NCBI GenBank assembly: GCA_025617375.2
Contig: JAMYGW020000011.1
Span: forward strand, 62,001-126,000
Source of the DNA: Acarospora socialis
Taxonomy: Eukaryota; Ascomycota; Lecanoromycetes; Acarosporales; Acarosporaceae
DNA: 64,000 nucleotides
Direction of reading: 5' to 3'
In this document: piece by piece, positions 30,996 to 43,846 of the stretch
How the letters are laid out: each line of letters begins with the position of its first letter
Position numbering within the stretch: the stretch's first letter is position 1
The notes under the pieces: model-generated
The model's input: only the letters and a program-made list of their open reading frames with translations
Told to the model about the DNA's origin: nothing
Databases searched by the model: none
Translations under genes and position numbers: made by a program

Positions 30996-32613
30996 ACGGG
31001 ATAATGAGGAACTTGAGTATTACAGGGGATAGTTGAAGAAGGGAGGTAATGACCAGGGGAGCGGTCGACTTTGGCAGGGTGTTAGAGCAGAAGGTGAAGT
31101 GTTGGGCGGAATGAACATGTATCACATGGCCAACGGCTGCTGCATTCACTTTCAGGAACAGTCACATCACATCACCTGTTCAACGGGAAGCTGTTGGCAT
31201 CACTACGATAAATGTTTCCTTATGTGTCTGGTGGGGAAGACACCTTTCTAACCGTAGTATTCCAAGAGCTGTGTTTACAATCTTGGTAGTCACCCTTACG
31301 GATCACAACAAATGCTGTAACTGAAAGACTGTGGACGGAGGGGTGATCCTGAATCAACATGCTGCGTTGTGACAGACATTTTTTCGTCCCAAACACCCCT
31401 CTTTCACTAGCTAAGGGCATAGCCATAGGCCAAAAGGGCCGTTCCTGTGGGGCATCCATTCTCTGGAATATACTGCACACTTGTACGTATGCAGGGATTG
31501 AACAGAACACGGTTACACCTAGCTACATGAACTGCTTTGCCAGCTGCCTTGTTTCCAAGTCATCGGAGAGCTATAGCTGTCGCCGGCGGAGGTAAGGCCT
31601 AAGTTTGGTAAGTCCGCACGGCGTCTCCGGGCTGAAGTCCCTCATATCACATCTGATAGGGGTTTTACAGCCGAGGTTGAGCAGGGAGGAGCAGCTAGAA
31701 TCGCGCCAACAAGACGCCTAAAAGCCAATGGCTTTGGTGCCAGGAGTATACCTTCTGAGTAGCCGAGCTTACAGTGTAGATCACGAGCTGGAAAACAATC
31801 GAGTAAGTACAACGTATCTGTACCTAAGGTAGGTTTGTGGGATTGTGCATCGGTACTCGTACTCCATACACACGTGTACTACCACCTTAGGTATACGTAA
31901 GGCAAGAGAGATAACCGTATTGGATCGCTTCCATGGGTGTATCTCAATTGTGGATTTTGGCGCGTCAAACTGGCGCGTTGCTGGTCCGGTTGGAATTGCT
32001 ACTCGGCTTCGGCACCATCATCTCCGCCGTCCAAACTCCATTCAAGTCTTTGTCCTCGTGCTGGTCGCAGGCGGAGTAATTAGTTCGCCCTTGATTCAGC
32101 CCGGGTGTGAGATCGACGCCCAGTTATGATTAAAGGTCGTACGACTACCTACCTAGGTACTTAAAAATGACCATAGTCTTACTCGTACCTAAGGTACCTA
32201 GGTAATGTAGGCATTGGCAATGGGCTAAGGACGGTGGTTCGAGTGGAGGAGCGAAGGAAGGTATGGATCATATCTCGTTGTCAATCTACTTATATATATG
32301 TAATCTGTGGACCACTCGCGTTGTTCATGTTGCTGTTTCTCGAAAACGTCGCCTCCCACTACCTATTCGGTCCATGAGAAAGACCTCCCCTGCCACGCTC
32401 CCCTTTGCCTCGTCGTGCCCGAACATTCATGTACAACGACCCTAACTTTTCTCTGTAGCTCCCATACGGCCGAAGAGCTTCTAGATACCAACGACTCTCT
32501 CACCGTTTGCAATTTAAGGGAGCAGTACCCCTACAGCGCCAGGCCATATACCATCTTGAGCTGGCTCTCCCACCCTCGAACGCATTCAACGAGTTTGTGG
32601 TCTACAGCTCACC
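30996..32613. other. Intergenic, probable divergent promoter
   Basis: 1.6 kb between the two-TM gene (minus) and the P450 (plus). It holds palindromic ACCTAAGGTACCTAGGT-type sequences around 31830 and 32145-32205, a (TA)n run at 32291-32299 and a pyrimidine-rich leader. No coding candidate. Confidence 0.5.
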
Positions 32614-34255
32614 ATGGCTGAACATCAATTCCCTCCATACTTCAAAACCCTTGCGGGAGGCTTGGTGCTTCTCGCGCTCTACTACCTCTATTACCAGCTC
32701 ACCGTAGGAGCCTCGCGACGGAGGATCATCCGAGAGAATGGCTGCAAGCCACCCGTTAAATACCCTCACGTCGACCCCATCATGGGTGTCGACCTTTTCC
32801 TCACCAACTTGAAGGCGCTACGGGAAAATCGGTTCCTTCCAGCAATGCGCCAGCGTTTCATGACCTACGGCAATACCTTCCAACTCAACTTCATGGGCGC
32901 CAAGGTCATAGCTACCGTCGAGCCGGAGAATTTGAAGACTATCCTCGCCACAAAGTTCAAGGACTTTGGCCTCGGCGAGAGGAGGAGGACTCACCTCTCC
33001 CCTCTCTTGGGCTACGGTATCTTCACAACGGACGGGGCCGCATGGCAGCACTCTCGGGAAATGCTGCGACCGAACTTTACGAGAAATCAGGTTGGAGATC
33101 TGGACACGTTTGAGCGTCACATCAGCCACATGACCCAAGCGATCCCACGGGATGGTTCGACCGTTGATTTATCCGAGCTGTTCTTTCGCTTGACTATCGA
33201 CTCGGCGACTGAGTTTCTTTTTGGAGAGTCAACCAACTCCCTGGCACCTGGATCGAGTATCACGTCTGCAGCTCGGTTTGCAGACGCCTTCAATTATTCC
33301 CAACACGCCGTGGGTCATGGATTCAGGCTCGGGTTCGTGTCCCATTTTATTCCGGACCGGAAGTTCAGCAGGGATGTCAAGTGTGTGCACGACTTCGTGG
33401 ACTCCTATGTCAAGAAGGCGTTAGAATACCGCAGGACGCACGATCTTGAAAAGGCCGACGTGAAGGCTGACGAGCGCTATGTTTTCCTACACGAGTTAGC
33501 CAAACAGACTGATGATCCCATCCAAATTCGAGCAGAGTTGCTGAACATCCTGTTGGCCGGCCGTGACACGACGGCGAGTCTCCTGAGCAATGTCTGGCAC
33601 ACCTTGGCTCGACGGCCTGATATCTGGGCGAAGTTACGAGCCGAAGTCGATGCAATCGGTGGAGAAAGGCCGAGTTTTGCTCAGGTGAAAGACATGAAGT
33701 ATCTCCGCCACGTGTTGAACGAATGTAAGCTTTCATGTTATTTTACTCTCTACGATGGTTTGCCTGAGCCTGACATACCTAGCTCTCCGCTTCTACCCCG
33801 TCGTACCCGGAAACTCACGCACCGCGGTTGTCGACACTGTCGTCCCGCTCGGCGGCGGGCCGGACGGCAAGTCGCCCGTCTTCGTCCCCAAAGGCATGAT
33901 GGTTAGCTACTCCGTCAACATGATGCATCGGCTCAAGCGCTACTACGGAGAGGACGCGGACGAATTCAAGCCCGAGCGCTGGGAGACGTTGAGGCCTGGG
34001 TGGGAGTATCTGCCGTTCAACGGTGGACCGAGGATCTGTCTTGGTCGTAAGTCTGATCTCCATTAAAATCGTTGCAGCGCACTGACGGGTTGGGTCTCAG
34101 AGCAATTTGCACTCACAGAGGCGAGTTATGCGACCATACGATTGATGCAGGAGTTCAAGTCTATCGAGAACCGGGACCCAAGTCCGTGGGCGGAAGCCTT
34201 AACCCTGACATGCACAAGCAAGAATGGTACGAAGGTATCACTGACCCCAGCATGA
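32614..34255 (+). CDS. CYP52-family cytochrome P450 (alkane/fatty-acid omega-hydroxylase type), three exons
   Basis: Model: 32614-33724, 33783-34046, 34101-34255; 509 aa. Introns are 58 nt (GTAAGC...CTAG) and 54 nt (GTAAGT...TCAG). An N-terminal membrane anchor ([13 protein letters not shown], about 14-26) is followed by the I-helix AGRDTT (315-320), the ExxR ESLRFYP whose Glu/Ser codons are split by intron 1 (Glu370, Arg373), the PERW box, and the heme loop [10 protein letters not shown] with Cys456, then [15 protein letters not shown]. The CYP52 family hydroxylates the terminal carbon of n-alkanes and fatty acids in the ER with NADPH-P450 reductase. CYP52 is favoured by the heme-loop context and the [10 protein letters not shown] segment. 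No reductase or fatty alcohol oxidase is adjacent. Confidence 0.9.
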
Positions 34256-37249
34256 TTCAATGTCCCAGGCGTTGGGTTCTATACATTGCGTATCTGGCTT
34301 AGGTTCTAGGAATTGCAGCAACGCCGCTTCAAATATGATATAAATACATCCCGTACCGTGTATGTGCAGGTCTTAAGCGATGTAGCAGAATTCGTTCAGT
34401 ATTTTTAGCCCCTACGGTCGACAGGATTGAGTTTACAGGTTGGCCCATCTCGGGAGACTGCAAGCCAAGACCCCAACAATCAAGACGAACACTGAATGGG
34501 AATGCCCAGCCACTCCACCGCCGTAGCAGAACGAATAAACGCCAATCCAAGCACAACCATATCTGATCGTACGAGTTGACAGCGATACTATCGATCCAAC
34601 ACAGTTCCGTGGAAGTTGACCGCTTTTATCAACTCTTAGCATCCCCACAAGCAACAAGGCAGCCCGAACTCCACCAGCCCTAACCTATTGTCTTTCCCAC
34701 CAACCTCGTCCCAAGTCCAGAACCTCTAGCTCCATCCTCATAACTCCACCAAATTGGCTGCATGAATACCGCTTATCAACCACCATATTACCAACAAGGC
34801 ACCCAGACGCGCAATCCATCCCATCTCTTGATTTTAGCAACAAACGTTTGACCCAAACTAGAAGGAAGCCAGCCGGGATTGAGCTTAGGCGCGCCGGTCC
34901 GGTTCTGCCGTTCTCTCATGAGAATAACAAGAAAAACAAGTCCAGCCACAATGTAGAAACTCCTGCACGGTGGACCATGAATCCTGCACTCCTCGACAGT
35001 TTTGCCATAACAAATAATAGTAGTGGACCCCAGTAAAAGTACTCATGCTTGTCTCTATATTGTTCCCTCATTAAGAGCTGAGCAAATTCTTCCTCCCTTG
35101 CTTCCCTAAAGAAGACGATGGTCATCCCATCATACAATGACGGCATGAGAGATGAATTAGTATGTTGAACCACAGCACGGTGCTGGCATGCGCTCGTCCT
35201 TCTCTCTCTCGCAACCCTTTTCCCACAGGGAGCGATTTACAAGCCCGCCAAAGATAGTAGTTGGATGATGAACACGTTTTGTTAAGGATCTGATTCACCG
35301 TCGCTCGCGGTGGCGTTGGCACTTGATGGTGCAAGGGTTGCGGGCTCTGCGTTTCCGCAACGGATTTGGTTGTCCCTGCTTGGGTTCTCAGATGTCTGGG
35401 TCTGCGGGCCTTCAATCGATTGAATCTTCTTGAGGTGCTCACAGATGATTCATCCAGCATTGACCCAAGGTGGGCATTTGTCGGGTTGAGCGCTTCGCTG
35501 CAACTTTGTCCAGAGATTCTCCATGACCGCGTTCAGCCGTTTCGGGTTTTTTCATCCAGTTTCGCGCGCTTCGACCAGCTCTGGCGTAGGCTTGCTTCTC
35601 CGTATCTTGTTTTCACCACACCTGTATTTTTACTTACGCATCCTTACATAATACTCTCGTCTTCGTGTTTTCGGTCTGGTCTCTCCATTTCTACCGTCAA
35701 ACCACCACAAGGTCAGCAATCAAGCCTGGATTGACGTCCTGGCGAAGCTCTCTGTCCTGACTGTCTTGAGCTGGAACAACGATGTCGAAGTGAGCTCTCT
35801 CGCTTGAGCCAAGGTTTGGTACTGTCAATCGAAGTTCAAGCATATTCTCTCCTTTGAGCTGGGTAAACTCTCCATCTTGAGCTGGACGACGATGTCGAAT
35901 AGATGTTGAGCCGAGGCCAATGGCAGTTCAATGTAAATCATGAGTTTCTTGTGAACAGATTATGGTGTAGAGTGTCAAGTATAAATGCCTTAATTCAATG
36001 GAAGATTTGTTGCCTCCTTCCTAAATGCCTTGTCCAGCTGCTTGTATAAGAACAAAACAAGTCTGAGCCGGTTCAGTTGGAGAAAGTTGAGTGTTGAGTT
36101 TCTGAGTGTGTGCTTGAGCGCTATTGGCTAAGTCAATGAACGATGTGTTTGCTTCCTTCAACACGATCAGATTCAGAGATGAGATATGACTCTATTTTAA
36201 CCTCTACTTGGATCTGTAAATTCGAAGCTCAATCAGTTCTCGGGAGCTATTAGTATAGCCAGACCCTCTTCTGTGCCATGGTTCTCCATCGCGGCAGGGA
36301 TGAAATATGCTCGAGTTCATGCCGAAAAGATGAGTTCTGTACAAAGCATTTCCTGTGCTTGGGACAGCAATGAAGACATCATTGATTGAAGTGCAGAAAT
36401 GACAATAACTTGATCATGATAGTAAAGCTTTTCCATATCTCTTGATCAGTAGCAAGTGAGCATAGAGTAGTGATCCACCACTGAACTCATCCCAAAGTCA
36501 CAAAGCGTCTTTAACTCCGACAAAGGTGAAAGCAAGGTATCTGCCATGTGAGACATATGATATTGCTGAAGTTGTTGCACAAACTTGTTAGTTCTCGGTC
36601 ATTCTTTTAAAGTTGAACGAACACAAGAACGTGTGATCCTGTAGGTCAAGTTCAGCGTATAGAGATTGTAATAGAATAGTTGTCCTTGGGTCATCAGATA
36701 CTCTTTGATATCTGTCCAAATATCAGACAATACCTGGTCATCTTGCTTTACTGCAGATAATGTGACTGTCGTATCGACCGCATTGCTTGATTGTAATGTC
36801 CAGCGCCTACAGAATATTTCAAGTGTATCTTAGGAAACAGATGATGCGTTCAAGATGTCAATGAGGTTGTGCTCAAAATTCGGTCAAAGAGGTATTAGTA
36901 GTGGCTTGCAAAAAAAACCGCGTCGTGGAGCAGGACCTAGCCAAATGAGGCGTTCCAGAGCAGGCTCTAGGCACAGAGTCTTTGTGCGCCACACACCTAG
37001 GTCTCAAATCTCGCTACTTAACAACCATATTTTTCTGTTCCAGGGATCTTAAGATATAAGTCCAGTATTGTCGTTCCTCCCTATACGAGTAATATCGATG
37101 TCTACGGAGTCCCTTGGTAGGCCCGCGATGTACCAACTTAGAAGCGGCATTTTCCGCGATATCGCTAACTACTCTAGGGAACATTCACATTCGTCAGATT
37201 CAGATTCCGAATCTGTCGTCACTCCATTAGGTCTAGGAAAGAATCCTTG
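34256..37249. other. 3-kb gene-poor region
   Basis: No frame longer than about 120 codons and no recognisable protein. From about 35750 to 36850 no frame reaches 60 codons on either strand. A diverged tandem duplication lies near 35764-35930 (separate entry). The last 180 bases carry a short plus frame (37068-37250) that abuts the HET gene and may be its 5' UTR. Confidence 0.5.
35764..35930. repeat. Diverged tandem duplication, about 110-bp period
   Basis: TCTTGAGCTGGAACAACGAT at 35764 recurs as TCTTGAGCTGGACGACGAT at 35875, both followed by GTCGAA; the downstream parts (TTGAGCC..AGG, then CAATGGCAGTTCAA-like) also match with gaps. Non-coding as far as I can tell. Confidence 0.5.
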
Positions 37250-39558
37250 ATGTCGCAAGATCCGGTCACAACTTTTCTTGGAGATGAGAATACAGCTAGG
37301 ATGGCCTTTGATTCTAGTGGATTATTTGACAAGGTAGTTTCTGCCTTGGAGCCCCAAGCCTCAACCTCGGTGGGGAACAGACATCTTTGCGAATGGTGCC
37401 GTGGCTTAACGTTCGGCAAACTCACAGAGGGTCTCCAAGTACACACCAATCTTGCTGAGCTCGCTGTGTGTGTAAACTTCTGTCCTCTCTGCCACGTGTT
37501 TCTTAAGGCATTGGAGCAACCATCAGAGAATTGGTGGGGTGATGAGGAGGCTTTGCTCACTGATGCTGTCAAAGTGAGACTTGTAAGAAATGCTACTGAT
37601 ATGGGCAAGTTTGCGGAAAGGCTGGAGGTCAGCGTATCTCGGCCGAAGGATGTATGGGAGCAATATCTCGAGGAAAATCCCGATAATCCATACAATCTGG
37701 ATCCAGACGCCAGATTCATAAGATATGTCATAGTATGTGTCGATGAAAGTATAACACAAAATATTCTGTCACTCTGGGCGATTGCTAATGTGGGCCAGAA
37801 CACCCCGTCGCTTCCGAACTGAGAATACGTCCCATCAGGAGGCATGCGGACTGCGAAGAGAACATACAGCTTATGATGAGATGGGTTAAGGATTGCGAAA
37901 CAAATCACGAAGAATGTCGACTTCTGACTGAGGACGAGGACCTTCTCAAACTGCCTGCCCGAGTCATAGACGTTGGTCCTTCAGAAGCATTGCAGGAACC
38001 AGTGCTCCTTCAAACAAACGGCGAACACGGCAAATGGGCAGCACTCAGCTACAAGTGGGGCGAGGCAAGTTTTCTGAGGCTCGTGAAGGACAATTTGCAG
38101 CAATTCATGGGTGGTATACCATTGAAGTCTCTACCAAACACGTTTCAAGACGCCGTCAAGCTAACGCGCAAAATGGGTCTGAGATACCTATGGATTGATG
38201 CTCTGTGTATCATACAAGATTCACATGAAGACTGGCAAGAGCAGTCGGCCCAAATGCCGAATATGTATGCTGGAGCATACGTTACTTTCGCGGTTGCAGC
38301 AAAGGATAGTCCGTTGGATGGTTTGTTTGGAGAGAGGACTTGCAATGGCAGTCCTACCGCGCCGGTTCTACTACATTTAGGAGATGAAGGCACGTTGGAA
38401 TTCACCATGAGACAGCCGTATCATTCCCTAGCAGGTCGTAATGAGCAACATCCTTGGACGAAAGATCATCTGTCAGATCGCGCCTGGTGTCTCCAGGAGA
38501 GGATACTGAGTCGCCGCTTCTTCAATTTTCACCCGACTGAGATGAGCTTTACGTGTGGGCGGCAAATCTTATTGGAATCCTACTATGAGCAGAATCCGGA
38601 TTGGCAGGTCAAACAGCAAGGACCTTTTGGAGCGTACTTGCGCAGATACGACGACGGGGATGGGGCATGGCAAAATGACTTCTTCAAAGCCGTTCACGAG
38701 AGCCGTCGGCCTGGAACGTTTCGGAATCTAAACAGAGACAATGTCTTACAGCAAAGGCAGGAAAAGGACGAGAGGGAACCCAGACTACGATTGTACTCTT
38801 ACCAAACTCCGGAGCTATCGAACGAACAAAAGCTTCACGAACGGTGGTACAATATCTTGGCCGATTACACAGGGCGCAGGTTGACATTCGAGAGAGATAA
38901 ATTAGTCGCCATCTCCGGCGTCGCGAACTACATTCTCCACCAAAGTGGTGGGGTTGATGAATACTGTGCTGGAGTCTTCAAAAGTATGCTGCCTCATGCA
39001 CTCATGTGGAAGATCCCGAAACTGGCCTCTCGAAACGAGCCGTGGACGACCACGAGACCAAGGCAATATAGAGCCCCAAGCTGGAGTTGGGCAAGTCTGG
39101 AGGGCGTCCTGGACTTTGACCGGTGCTGGAAATATCTGCATAAAGCGCCAACGTGTGAGATCCTAAGAATGGAGAGCGCACCTGCTTCCAATCATCGCTT
39201 TCGAGATGTGGGACATGCTAGACTTGTGATCAAGGCCAGGTGTTGGCAAGGTTGGATCACTCCTCACAATGATTTCCTCTGTCGTCCCGATTTCTATGAG
39301 AAGGACGGACAGTACGTCGGAGGTGGCTTTGTGCATCTCGATGACAGACCAAACGAGTACAAACGAGTAGCTTGTCTCGAAATACTCGAGAATCAGGGCC
39401 TGTTACTTGTTGCCACGGAAGTAGATGGTGTCTTTGAAAGATTGGGCATTTATTCAATGAGTAAGGCCACAGCCATAACCCTTGACATGAGGTCTAAGCA
39501 ATTATGGTCAAGAAAAGCAGGACTAATAGTGTTACATTGCAGATGGTGGCTTTCGTGA
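37250..39558 (+). CDS. HET-domain protein with N-terminal Cys-rich region, two exons
   Basis: Exons 37250-37748 and 37799-39558, 752 aa. The 50-nt intron has donor GTATAA, branch GCTAAT and acceptor CCAG. It joins VCVDEK to HPVASELRIRP, restoring the segment that normally precedes the HET domain; without it the first frame stops at 37822. The N-terminus has CEWCRG and CPLCHVFL, the zinc-ligand-like pairs common in this HET subgroup. The HET core (about residues 265-370) has WAALSYKWG, LPNTFQDAVKL, GLRYLWIDALCIIQD, NMYAGAYVTFAVAA, and later DRAWCLQERILSRR. A YRAPSWSWAS motif near the C-terminus is also typical. Probably a self/non-self recognition effector; partner unknown. Confidence 0.88.
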
Positions 39559-42500
39559 AGGTGTTGAAAATTTTATGAGAGAAGTCGTGATCATTTAGGT
39601 TCAGCCCAGGCTCTAATTTTCCTCGAAGCCAAGGGAATGCGACCGGACATAAAGTGTGAACACGCCAGAGGCTTGGTGATCCCCGGAATGCGCTCTCTTC
39701 GTTATTAAGTTCCCTTCTTCATCTTCATGTCATTCAAGCAATGGCACCTTTACGCGAAAGCAGTGGTAGTACTCGACGAAATACAGAGCGTATGCCATAT
39801 CAATGTGGTATTCTATAGGCGCGGGTCTGAGGTTGCGTCTTGAGAGGGTATTGAAGAAAGAAATTCAAATTCCAGAAGGCCACCCGCGGTCACCACGGTC
39901 TGACGCGCACCGGAGTATGTGCTTGGTAAGCAGGATTGGATTTGGACCGCATAGCAAGGGCAGTATCAGATCACAGAAGTACTCCAAGGATTCTGTGAAT
40001 CAGTGCTGGAAGATGAATGTGGGTGTAAAGGCACAAGTAGGACGTGAGCCATCCAGGCCATTCAAATGCTGGCTTTCTCTTATGGTCTCAATGAATCTAG
40101 GCTGAGTCAACCCGGCTCAGCCTTCGCCGTGGCAGTAGCGTTGAAGAGTACACTCCACTTCTTGCCATCACGAAAGTGTTAGGTTATGTGCGCATGGTGT
40201 TGGTTATGCTCTGGGTTATGCTGATGTCGACATGGGCCAATCGCTTCACAAGATGCCTTTCCGTTCTGACGGCCGCAACCACACATGTGGTCAGTTCAAA
40301 TGGCGAGACAAATAGATACCTCAATATCTGTTGGATCGATGTTTCGTGGGATTGGGTCAAACTTTTGAACTTCCGCAATATGCAGCATCTTATAGGTGAA
40401 AGAGCGTATGTCAGCAGTGGCTATGAAGAGTTAATGATGCGATGAAGACGCTGAAGGCCTGTTAGGATTGGGGCCGCCTGAGACAGTGTGAGAGGTGAAG
40501 ATACGTAGTGGTCCACAAACACTTTCGAACCGCAGCATAGCTTTTGCATAACTTCGCTCTTGATGAGTGTATAAATACTTATGGTTCGGACTCATGTGAG
40601 GTCTCCGAGTCTGGCTGATAATCTTGAACGGCAATATTCTCAGTCAGCTGCGCATACTCTCGTTTTGCTTTGAAGTATCTGTAAAGTGCAAGGCGTCGAA
40701 TTGCTTTCTTCAACTCATTGTGCAACCGCTCGATCCCAAGAGATACTGTACGATCATACTCCGGATCAATAGGCAGAAACTCGCTGAGACAGATTCCGAA
40801 TTGAGCATGAGAAACAAGAAGATTCTATCGATATTGTATTAGCAACACACCAAATGAGACTCGCAGTGAACAGTAACAACAACTCACAATACCATCTTGG
40901 TCCTTAACGGCCAGTCTAACTCTTGCATCTCATTTCTTAATCTTCAAACTCGCAGGTGATATCTCCCCTACCCACTTGAGTCCCTTGGAAGTAGCCGGGT
41001 CGAGTTCTCCATCCGCGTGAACACCATGTCTTCCGGGGTGGTTGCGAAAGGAGACAAATTTGTTCCAATGGTCTGGCTGCTGTCCGTACCTAGTCCGTGT
41101 ATCACTTTCACTTGGCAGACGATCGAAGAAACCTTTCTTTGATTTTCTCTCTCTGATGATATTATAGGTGTTTATCAGCCAAGGAGTTAGACTTAGGGGA
41201 AAGAAGTAAGATGACGGATGCAGTTGCAGCAGCATCATGCCATGATTGTCCTGGCACTTCAGCAGCGAGAAGATTCACAACAAAGGTGATCTGTATATCT
41301 CGGCACGCCTGAGCAGAGATGTGCAAGGTCCTGTATATTCTCGGAGTTGTTTTGACTTTCTTTTTGCCCATTTCAGGGTAAGAGGTGTCCTCCATAGTTG
41401 GAGGGAACCCGTATTGCATGCGCGATTTGGGCAAGGCCCATGCACGTGTGGATGAAAGGGCATCATCGGCCCTGTAACGTTCAGCATCCCTGAAACCGTC
41501 TACTGGCAGAAGTAGCTCATCTTTTCAGGCGAAAGGGAGGATATAGTGATCTCTTCTCACTGTGAAAACCGCAAGAGGCAACGGCAGCCATATGTCTTTC
41601 TTCTCATAAACTGTCTCTTTAAATCTCGGACATACGATTGCGCATGCCATATACATAATGTAATGGCAATTCCAACTCAGTTGATCATCCTTCTCCAACT
41701 CATAATATCCGATCGTGTTCATAATAGGATTGATCCCAGAGTGTGAATCCTTAGTTTTCATTGCAATAAACGTCTGGGAACTCAGTAACCAAGCGCAAAG
41801 CGAGATGGATAACTTCAATTCGACTTCCAGGTTGTCTTAACGATCGATATTGCTCTTCAGATCATCCTGACAGATTGGCACAAAGGCTCTTCTCATTGGA
41901 GGGGTTAGTGGTGACCTTCATGTGCGCTTCTTGGAAATGTCATGGAGTGGATACCGCCCAATGCTCAAGTCGTCGTGAGTAAACCTAATAAGTGGCTCTA
42001 GAAGGTAGAGTTGACAGCACCCAGTTCTGCTGTTCGCGTAGCTCAGACAACTGAGAGAGAATGGGAAAGAGAAAAGACAAACCCCTCGGGGAAAGGTAGA
42101 TGTTAGGTCGTCGCAGCGCTCTCGTCGCTCCCTTTAGGGTCGTCCTCCGCCGAGGCTAGGTGTTGTTAAGCTCTTCATAATCTCCTACTTGTTTCCCTGT
42201 TATATTTTGATCGCTATTACTTCTTATGCTATCGCCATCCTTCTTGTCATTGTTCTCAAGCTCATTTTATTTCTTGTTGCTATCCTTCACCACACTCCCT
42301 ACTTTATCACCGACAAGCGGGTCTTCACAAATCCGCGCAGTCTGTTCTTTTCGCTTGATCTTCTCTCGTATTACCTTAACATCATTCCTCAACCCAATTG
42401 ACCACGCACAGCACTTCCCGTACTCCCTCATGACAGTCAATTATGCTTCTAAAGTTCAAAACTCCCTTTCTTGCACTTGCACAACTTCAGTGCATTTGAA

Positions 42501-43846
42501 AGTATCTGACTCAAGAGCTTCCAATGATGCGAATACGGCCTGCGTTGCTGCACTAACTTGGCGTTGGCGTATAGAAGAGGACATGACCGCCTTGCCAGCC
42601 GCAAGAAGGACAGTGATGTCACCGAAAGCACTGAGGAGTGATGGTACGAGTATTGTAAGGTCAAAGGTATTGGATAAGGTGAGGTGTGGTCACAGTAGGT
42701 GAGGTGAGATCAGGTAATATGAGAGACTTACTCACTCTCCGTGCTGAATGTCGACATCGACGCTGCCAGTGTAGCTAAATTCAAGGAGTAAGATCAGGTG
42801 AGGTGATTGAGATCATACCAACATTAGAAGCTGATATCAAACATTACTGTAAGCGCCGCATCATGAAGGAGGTATGTACAAGAAAGTATAGATAATGAAT
42901 CTTGCGGTTATTGATGTATAGAAGTGACCTGCGGGTATTGTGATGTGGAAGGAAGAAGTAGTCAGAGGATGGATGTTGAGTGGTTTTAACAACCTGCGCT
43001 TATTCACTTGAACACCGTACGCCCGAGACAATGAAGCTCTACTGCTCTATGGTTGTGTGAACTGACTACTCTCTGAGGTTAAAATCGTTTTGAAAGGGCA
43101 GGCGGTCGACCTTCTTGTAGGGACGCAGTGACTGGCTTGCCCTAATGCATTGCTGCAAGTGTAGGCCCAGTAGCGCGAAAGAGAGAACAACCTCAGCTTG
43201 GGATATTAGGATACAGGCTGAAGCAAGCATCGTTTTATCTACCACATATAGTGCGAAATGCAGATTATTTCGCCTTCGCCATGCAAAGAACTCGGGTCTT
43301 GAGGATACTAGGAATAGCAATTGCAACGATAAGCTTACGAACCCCGAGATTAAAGCTACCACCCTTCTTCAGCAAAATATACCAGACCCTACCATAAGTC
43401 CACATCACGGATCTACTCGTAAGATCGATTAAGAATGAATGCAGTCCTTTGGCTCGTCCTATCCTGCCTGCCATTCATTCCTAGACCCTGACCAGAATCA
43501 AACTCGTAGGCACGTCACCCACCAATGACGTCGTTCGTAGCGCGCCTAACAAGTAAAACATGGTGGGGCAGAAAGAAACTCCTAAATGGAGGGGTAAACG
43601 AAAAGTAAAAGCCTCACCTCACCAAAAACAAATCGCTCTCCCCAACGACACCCCAATCGACAACACCTACCTCAATCCAGCAAAGACTACGCTCAGATCC
43701 ACACCTCAAAAAACCGTGTTCGTGTCCTTCAAAAACACACCCTCTTCCCACCACCCGCCTTCTGACACTCTCCCACAGTTTCCACCCGCTCATCAAACCA
43801 CTCCTCCCAGCACAAACCCCAAACCCCCCAGCCAATATCAACGACA
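39559..43846. other. Gene-poor region with decayed gene
   Basis: 4.3 kb without an intact gene. 40579-42050 holds a decayed minus-strand gene (separate entry). 39600-40570 shows only short frames. At 42670-42810 a short AGGTGAGGTG unit recurs imperfectly. A hydrophobic minus frame at 43066-43362 (98 codons, GTG at its start) has two or three possible membrane helices but no ATG and no recognisable family. Confidence 0.5.
40579..42050 (-). pseudogene. Decayed gene of unknown product
   Basis: One minus-strand reading frame stays protein-like over most of about 1.4 kb but is broken by several in-frame stops and at least one frame change. The intact-looking 3' end is an exon at 40579-40824 (81 codons, with IDPEYDRTVSLGIERLHNEL and a charged tail), preceded by a canonical intron (40825-40887, GTGAGT, branch GCTAAT, GATAG). 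Upstream pieces include NKFVSFRNHPG..GVHADGE and MQYGFPPTMED. I recognise no domain and see no transposase, integrase or reverse transcriptase motif. It sits beside a HET gene in a gene-poor area. Alternative: a real gene whose extra introns I have not resolved. Confidence 0.45.

Noticed and set aside
35122-35460. Minus-strand 112-codon frame
   Set aside because: Ser/Thr/Arg-rich with no domain, in a region otherwise full of stops.
42101-42380. Possible solo LTR (TGTTAGG ... CCTTAACA)
   Set aside because: The ends are only roughly inverted and the five bases on each side (GTAGA and TCATT) do not match, so there is no target-site duplication.
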